A stretch of DNA of 64,000 bases. Source: Tilletiaria anomala UBC 951 (taxonomy: Eukaryota > Basidiomycota > Exobasidiomycetes > Georgefischeriales > Tilletiariaceae). The stretch is taken from positions 124,001-188,000 of the forward strand of contig NW_013547012.1 in NCBI RefSeq assembly GCF_000711695.1, given 5' to 3'. This document shows, one piece after another, positions 57,901 to 64,000 of this stretch. Position 1 is the first letter of the stretch, and every line of letters starts with the position of its first letter. The position numbers were made by a program, and so were the translations under genes. The notes beneath the pieces are model-generated. The model saw nothing but the letters and a program-made list of their open reading frames with translations, was not told where the DNA came from and made no database searches.

Positions 57901-58757
57901 TTGAGCCATGCAGACGCGCTCTTGAAAGAGAATATGCAACCCTGACGTCGTCTGCTCTTCATTCGCGACAAGCATGGCTCCGAGGCCGGAGATGAAGATA
58001 GAAGGCGACGGAGCACTTGGACTGGGGCCGTGGTTGTCGATGCGGCCTTGCAAGTAGAGACGAACTGCTTCTACAACCTCGCCGCGGAAGACGAGTAAGA
58101 GTGTGTCGTCATGCCGAGAGGAGCTGCCGTTGCTGCTCAATGATCGCACCGGTACCTGCAGGTCGAGTGGGAACCATCGATGCGAGATCAAGATGGGTAC
58201 GTGACAGGCGAAAGGAGACACCATACACTCACTTTCATTTCGGGGACACCATCTCTCTCTCTGGTCTGCCCGAGCCGTGAAAGTTCAGCGCAGATGCACA
58301 CACTGCTACCGCGATCACTCGAGATGGCCTCTAGCCACGCATCCTCGTCCACGCTCCTGCCAAGACGCGACTCTTCCGCAGGCCCGACGGGGCACTCCAC
58401 CTCCGGCGCTGCTTGTGCTTTCCTCTTGCCGTTCGCCGACTTTTTGCGCTTGTTGGAGCCACTGTGACCGCCATCTAGCACGCTGCTTGATCCTTCTCTG
58501 GCCGCATACTCCCCATAGCCATAAGGATCAACTGAGAGCTCGCGTTTCGCGCCGGCGGTGAATGCGCTGTCATGCGAGGCGCGATCGATGCTGCGGTGCT
58601 GAAAAGGCTGTTGCATCCTTTCTGGATTGAAGTCCGCTGAGCCGCTCGCTGCACCTCTGGAACACACTCCCGCTACCAAATGATGATGCGGGTGCGACGT
58701 GGATAGCTGCTGGCCGGCGCGCCTGGCCTCGTTCGGCAGTCCTCTGCCGCGTGGCAT
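54965..58757 (-). CDS. POT1: Protection of telomeres protein POT1
   Basis: Exons 58757-58233, 58155-56198, 56127-55498, 55416-55266 and 55195-54965 encode 1164 residues with all phases consistent. At about 510-670 is the telomere-end-binding OB fold (YQRFNKIRD...HDYILTLQTIDNS, QFFRPDAKDLPPRPQTGDVIVARN). OB2 follows near 750-800 (RVFHITLFGAQRAATEVLRA). The C-terminus has a CLKC pair and a CPNNAC pair that match the zinc-binding cysteines of the third OB fold region in human POT1. POT1 binds single-stranded telomeric G-strand DNA and joins the TPP1-like partner. Residues 176-310 look like an extra OB fold (DTLLLVFRGEVVEAVRLYLQ). Ustilago maydis Pot1 is reported to carry such an N-terminal OB. 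The first 175 residues are disordered and basic. It is tail to tail with GH42. Confidence 0.82.
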
Positions 58758-59208
58758 TGCGCTGGGAGACCACGTTCAAGCTCCTTCCTTTGCTAGCTGC
58801 TTATGCCACTGACTGAGCAGGTTTTGGGGTGGGTGTTAACGTTGGAGGGGAAGAATGCGACGAATCAAAAGGGTACTTCGACTCGCTTATAACTATATAT
58901 ATGAATCATATGTGCTTCTCATCAATTGAAGAGAGAAAGAGTGAGAGAACAACACAAAAAGCGCATCGATCGCGCCTCTGAGACGCGTCGCGTCGCGCCC
59001 CATCGCACCACTCCCCTCACAGTCGCCGCATGCTTCCCATTTCCATCTCCTATGCCCTCCCCTTGCCTCTCCTTTCACCAGCGCGAAATATAACAATAGG
59101 ACACACCACATTGGATAGAATCGAACAGAATGTGTGACCACGCACGCGATCAGTAGCAACGATACAGTTGCAGGTGCCATTGTAGAGAGGGAAAACTTGG
59201 CGCGGTGC
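58758..59208. other. POT1 upstream region
   Basis: This 451-bp spacer contains a TATATATAT element at 58894-58902, 137 bp upstream of the POT1 ATG, and a G-rich pyrimidine-paired stretch. The nitronate monooxygenase gene ends at its right edge, on the same strand. I see no other gene. Confidence 0.5.
58894..58902 (-). promoter_or_regulatory. TATA-like box, POT1
   Basis: TATATATAT upstream of the POT1 start at 58757. The distance of 137 bp is long for a TATA box unless the leader is about 100 nt. Confidence 0.4.
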
Positions 59209-60670
59209 CTATAGCCTGCCAGAACTCTGCACAAGATACGATCCATTCCCCTCCATCACAGCCGCTGCTTCCTTCACCATCTGCAGGAGAACCAAAGGCA
59301 GAAAACATCAAGTCAGCAACCGCACAGGAAAAGCGAGGGGAAGGTGCCTCTCCTCCCCTAAGAGAAAATTCACGGCAACTCACAGAATTGACGATCTCGC
59401 GCGCATAAGGGATATCCTCGACCATGCACGCGACATAGCCGGCGAACCAGTGCGACAATGCGCCTTTCATGATGCTTCCGTCGGGATCGTCTTTCTCCAA
59501 GTCATGCATAACGGGGATGATGCCTCTGGACGTCAGCTCTTTGATCTTCTCCGGCTTGGCTTCCCCTGTTGCGTGAAATGGTTCGTGCGGATAAGCAATG
59601 CAGATGAGGAGGGCGGTGACCTCGCGTGTGTGATTAAAGAAAGGCAGAACAACGCGACAGCAAACTCACAAGCTTCCACGTAAGGCGTCTTGACAAGTCG
59701 GAGCGGCCTGCCGGTAAAGATGACTGTGCGGATCAAGTCGTCCGGGCCAGCTTTGAGGATGGCCTCCTTGTGCAACTTTGGCGCACCAGCCTCCTTTGTG
59801 CACACGAAGCGCGTGCCGACCCAGACGCCCACGGCACCGTAGCCGAGTGCAGCAGCGACGCCACGTCCGTCGAAGATACCTCCACCCGCGAGGACCATGA
59901 TGGGTTGCCCTGTCAGCGGTGAGACGTGCCCTTTGCAGATGTCTACGACGCGGGGAATGAGGATGGACGATGGAATGTCGCCCGTGTGCCCGCCGGCTTC
60001 GCCGCCTTGGCAGCAGATCATATCCACGCCAGCACCCTCCAGCGCCTTGGTTACGTGCTTGGGGTGCCCAACGATGTTCCTGTGTCGAGTAGCAACGGTG
60101 CAAATCGCAAGACAAGGAGGATGTATGTATTTACGTCAGGGAAAATATCGTGCGAAAGGGGCAGGCGGGCAAGAGCACGGCTCACATGACCGGGATGCCC
60201 GCTTTGTGCAGCTTGTCTACAGCCCATCTTGGTGGGATGCCGACGGCGCACACAAACAGCTTAACGCCTTCCTCGACGATGATGTCGATCAGCTCTGGCA
60301 GCTTCCCCCTCGTATAGTCCTTGTTCGTCTTCCTTGCGTTCCCGCCGATCTGCGGCAGCAGCAGATCGACGCCGAATGGTGCGTGAGGGTTCCTGAGCAT
60401 CTTCTTGAGGTCGCAGATACTCTCGCGCAAGAATTTCGGCGTATACCCTACACCGCCGATGACGCCGATACCCCCAGCGTTGCACACGGCCGCGGCGAGC
60501 GTCGAAGAGGCAGCTTGGTTCATGCCCGCGAGCATGATCGGGTGCGGGACGGAGAAGAAGTCGGTCAGTGGTGTGCGAATCCGCTGCGGTAGGACCGGGT
60601 GGTGCTTGGTGGATTCGACGCCCGAGTCTTGATCGGGCATTGGTGGCAACATCGGTGCCATCTTGACCAT
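59209..60670 (-). CDS. Nitronate monooxygenase (2-nitropropane dioxygenase family)
   Basis: Exons 60670-60186, 60079-59670, 59565-59384 and 59280-59209 encode 382 residues. It opens FFSVPHPIMLAGMNQAASS and AAAVCNAGGIGVIGGVGYTP, the FMN-barrel start of class I nitronate monooxygenases. GHPKHVTKALEGAGVDMICC leads into QGGEAGGHTGD, which contains the conserved catalytic-site histidine. GGIFDGRGVAAALGYGAVGVWVGTRF is the phosphate-binding strand. These FMN enzymes oxidise alkyl nitronates to carbonyls and nitrite, and in fungi detoxify propionate 3-nitronate. The C-terminal exon is short (MVKEAAAVMEGNGSYLVQ...). The last intron has unusual nearby alternative AGs, but ATGGTGAAGGAAGC is the only one keeping an ordered tail. 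A barrel with an FMN-dependent enoyl-type role is the alternative. It is monocistronic with no clear pathway neighbours. Confidence 0.88.
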
Positions 60671-61878
60671 AGATGCCTCTGGGTACTTGATGTCCCTTCG
60701 TCAACGCTTGTGCTCCCACGCCAGCTGCTGGCACTTGGAGGTGGGGGGGAGTATCGACAGATGCCGCCTCCTTGCCTCAGTCGGATGCGTGGAGTAAGCA
60801 GCGTTGTACATTCACACCATGATTTGAAGCTTGCGCATTCTCGGTATACCGCAACCAACCAGAGCGGGACAGCCTCCCCCAGTAGAAGACCCCAGTTGAA
60901 AAGGTGCACCACCTAACGGAAGCCGGATGCCAGGCACAACCCGAGGACCGAACTTTCGGGGGTAAAGCCCATCCATTTTCTATGTTCAGGGAGGCCCTCG
61001 CATACATGATACACACTGAGATAGGGAGAGGTTGCCTTGCGCCCGCCCAGCAATGCTACACAGCTACGCACTGCGGCGTTGATGAGTAGCCTATGGGTGT
61101 CGTTGCAGTGCTTTGAAATATAGCATGCAGTGTCTGGATTAAGTGTGCGTGAATTGTAAGGGGCGGCTATGGGCACTGATGCCTTGTTGCATTCGGTGCT
61201 GGCGACAAGACTCGTATAAATAGCGGGACACCTGGCGTTCGTCGCCAGAGTAGTGCGGACTGTTTGATATACGGGACAACGCGATGAAGTCAGAGCGCTC
61301 GAGCATACAATGATGAGGCGATAAGGAACTGGGCGTTTCGCCCTTTCGAGCCAATCCCTGTACGCCAGGGACTTCCTAGCGCGGCAGAAGCAGGGCTCAT
61401 GTACCCATCGGCCAGTATGTTTCCGCATGAGAAAACGCCTTCTCTTGCTCCTCAAATCGCATGGCTCAGATCTCGCAGCCCAGCCGCTGTCGCGTTTGGT
61501 ATCATGCCACCTACACCTTCCCCATTGTCAAACGCGCACAGCAGTCGAGGTTCGCCTCATGTTCATTGGAATCATTTATTAACTTGCTACGAGTAACAAC
61601 ATTAGAACAATTCAAGAGAGCTCGCGGGAACGGAAACTGGACTATGCATTTGTTTGATTTCATGGATGAAGATGAAGTCTGTAATGAAGATGGAAAAATG
61701 ATGTTGCAGATGTGCATGTGGCTGGTGATTGCGTGCCGTGTGCTTTGGTAGGCCCTAGAGAGGATGATGGACGGGCGTAGCATAGCTGTGACGGGATAAC
61801 CGAACTCGGTTGCCCCTCTGACTCATACTCCAAGCATTCGGCGTACCCTGCAACTCGAGGCCAAAGCTTGCTTGCGCC
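60671..61878. other. 1.2 kb gene-free stretch
   Basis: It lies between the start of the nitronate monooxygenase and the 3' end of the last membrane protein gene. The short frames show no conserved features. It should include the monooxygenase promoter. Confidence 0.5.
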
Positions 61879-63009
61879 TCATACAACCAGCGGCGCCCGC
61901 TCCTCGTCGCTCAGCGCGATGCGGCCGCCACGGAACGCGGCGATTGTAGCACGCAGAACGGCGACGAGCGAGATGATGAAGAAGGCGAGCGCGGACCAGT
62001 GGATGAATGAGCTGGCTGTCTGGTGCTGGAAGATGGCGAGCAGCGAGAGGCAGATGACCAGTGCGCCGCCAATGTCTCCCTTGCCGTAGAACTGCGAGTG
62101 GGCGAGTGGGCAAGCGTGCGCGCGGCGGAGGGTGTTAGTCGTCGGGCACTGCATCACTACGCGGGAACACAGAGAGGGGGAACAGTACCTACCACGTAGC
62201 CGGCTGCGGTCGCCTCGAGGAAGAGAAGCGCCATGAAGACGAGGATCTTGGTGATGACGCCTGCGGAGTGCTTGTTTGCGTTGACGCCGAAGGCAGCAAA
62301 GCCCGAAACGACGAGCAAGACGACGACAAAGCCGTGGTACTGTAGCACGCACGAGGAGAAGAGGGATCGGTATGTTAACTCTGCCAGGGAAGAGGTATGG
62401 GACCCGCTTAGGACTCGAGACGCTCGCGACTCACCAAACTGAACGGAACATGGACGAAGAGCGCGTCGATCCACGAGCTTGGCGCGTGCCGCACCTTGAG
62501 GTCGCGGTAGATGTGCGAGATGACGCCGGCGGAGAGGAGGAGCGCGACGAACGCGAGGATCGAGAAAACCCGTCGGTCATGGTGCTCGCCGTGTTCGGTG
62601 CTGGCGGTGTTCAGCGCCGAGTATATGGACGTCAGGACTGGTTAGCGTACGCACAGTGTTGAGGAGAAAGAGCGATCAGCACAGGCTTTGGGGCTGAGCG
62701 AAGGGGGATGCATGCATGCATCTGGAAGAACGCACCTGCCAGAATGGGAAAGCGCCATCCGACGACCTTGACGACAGGGTCGTAGCCTACCTCGAAGAAC
62801 TGGATGACGACCATGCCGAGCAACAGCGTATGGATAACGGGCCAAACAGCGAAGATCCATCTCTCGGGCGTGATGTACGTCTCGTGCGGTCCGGCGCCCC
62901 AGTTGCCCTTCTCTGGGGCGAGCGAGGTGTAGGCGTTGGAGGAGAGGAAGATGACAAAGGCTAGGACGTTGACCGCCTTGATGGCCAGGCTGTCTTTCCA
63001 GTGCGCCAT
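61879..63009 (-). CDS. Multi-pass membrane protein of unknown function
   Basis: Exons 63009-62736, 62637-62435, 62339-62193 and 62091-61879 encode 278 residues. It starts [29 protein letters not shown], the first helix, followed by a loop ([20 protein letters not shown]) and further helices: [91 protein letters not shown] and [17 protein letters not shown]. That makes about seven helices. The pattern of a tryptophan-rich loop after helix 1 and short helices recalls TspO-like or other small fungal membrane families, but I cannot name it. The C-terminus ([17 protein letters not shown]) is acidic and probably cytosolic. All introns are 75-101 nt. A CA/GC-rich repeat lies just before the start at 63016-63057. 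Confidence 0.75.
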
Positions 63010-64000
63010 TTTGAACTGTGTTGTGTTGTGTTTGGCTGTGCTGTGCTGCGCTGCGCTAAGCGAGGGGCTTAGGTGCTTGAGCTTGCGTGTGGACTTTGCT
63101 GCTGCGGATAGCGAGCACCAAGGCGACGAATGCGTGGATTCACGTCAGCGCGAGTGTTTTGTAGAGCTTGCGAATGGGACGTGCGTGATGGCTGCAGGCT
63201 GCGACGGTTGTGGTGGAGAAGGAGGGATGCAAAGCGTATCGTATCGTACACCCTCGTGTACGTGTGATGTGATAGGAGACGACTTGGACTGCGCGGCGTC
63301 GAGTAACGAGCGAGCGTGGATTCCCCGGGAGATATGACGTTGCAGACACCTTCACCCTTCGACAGGTTGGGGCGTGCGCTGCAGTCAGCCAAAATGCCAT
63401 CATCCGGGGAACTCTTGTGCAAGAACCTATTCTTTCTGCATTTAGGCCACAATACGTACATATACTTGACGGGGCACAGTGCAGAACGCCTCTTTGACCC
63501 TCTTTTCATGCGGCCGGTGGCTCATTCATACGGCAGCAGCCAGAAAGGTACTGGCTGCCGCGGCCTCTCCCCATGTTCGATGCGCGCTGCGTCTACATGA
63601 CCTCCATTGAACGTTGATGCAACAATAGCCCTTTCGAGCATTGCAGAGCGGCAGAGACACGGCAGCTGGTCAGTCTTCCCCCTGCTGCTTGTGGCGTGCA
63701 CGTGACGTCAGCTATCTACCAAAAAACTGTTGTTGTGATTGCAATCCCTGTGCTTGGGTTGAGGCATCACGTGATTGTACTCTCTTGGCTTGGCTCTGTG
63801 GTGTGCGGAACTAAACCAACACTGACAAAAAAAATTGCTTGCTCTCGCCTCATTTCCCCTCCCGGGCTCCTCCGTCTAGCGGCAGTGGGCGGAGGTTGCA
63901 GGCACTAGGCCGCAGCAGCTGTCTCGCACACCACCCTCCACTCGAGAGCGCGCGGGCTCTCTGTCACTCTCAACTGACTCGCCACGCCACGCCAACCAAA
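63010..64000. other. Right edge, no complete gene
   Basis: It holds the upstream region of the last membrane protein gene, with a TGTGTTGTGTTGTG-type repeat at 63016-63057. The plus-strand frames to the right edge show no domain. A gene may begin beyond 64000. Confidence 0.5.
63016..63057. repeat. TGTTG/TGCTG tandem repeat in 5' leader
   Basis: Five-base units TGTGT-TGTGT and TGTGC-TGCGC alternate over 42 bp immediately upstream of the ATG at 63009. It is in the leader of that gene on the minus strand, where it reads as CAGCA/CAACA-like units. Confidence 0.7.

Overview
This window is nuclear DNA of a filamentous or dimorphic basidiomycete. It most resembles Ustilaginomycotina, but the class is inferred from gene style, not from a search. 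The evidence is GC-rich coding sequence, many GT-AG introns of about 65-125 nt, long Ser/Gly/Pro-rich [17 protein letters not shown], a GAL4-type Zn2Cys6 regulator, a QRRRW chitin synthase and a POT1-type telomere protein. No tRNA, rRNA, CRISPR array, virus-like element or intact transposon was recognised.

I find 20 protein-coding genes with mostly resolved exon structures, plus one intact but truncated paralogue. Left part (0-15 kb): a truncated cytochrome b561-like copy (702-1310) next to a DOMON-cytochrome b561 protein (1440-2888), the DNA polymerase delta small subunit (4871-5854), a Zrg17/Msc2-type zinc transporter with a His-rich tail (6557-9754), a short-chain dehydrogenase (9821-11137) and a large tetraspanin (11984-14978). 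A 3.1 kb gene-free stretch follows, holding an inverted repeat at about 16.8-17.1 kb. Middle (18-33 kb): the TFIIIB subunit BRF1, a PhnZ-like HD-domain diiron oxygenase, the RNase P/MRP subunit POP5, the proteasome chaperone NAS2, an alpha-arrestin with a PPxY motif, the meiotic MutS homologue MSH5 (14 exons) and a small single-pass membrane protein.

Right part (35-64 kb): a DUF4203-type membrane protein, anthranilate phosphoribosyltransferase (TRP4), a Zn2Cys6 factor, a chitin synthase with a 4-nt micro-exon, a 3.2 kb gene-free stretch, a secreted GH42 beta-galactosidase with features of bacterial ancestry, POT1, a nitronate monooxygenase and a four-exon multi-pass membrane protein.

Most of these are unlinked housekeeping genes (Pol III initiation, tRNA processing, replication, recombination, telomere protection, tryptophan and chitin synthesis). 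There is no obvious metabolic cluster. Neighbours are often tail to tail with short gaps (66-300 bp). The items that look most worth following are the PhnZ-like oxygenase with complete metal ligands and no partner gene, the 4-nt exon in the chitin synthase, the GH42 enzyme, the tandem b561 copy that has lost haem-ligand histidines, and the POT1 protein with an extra N-terminal domain.
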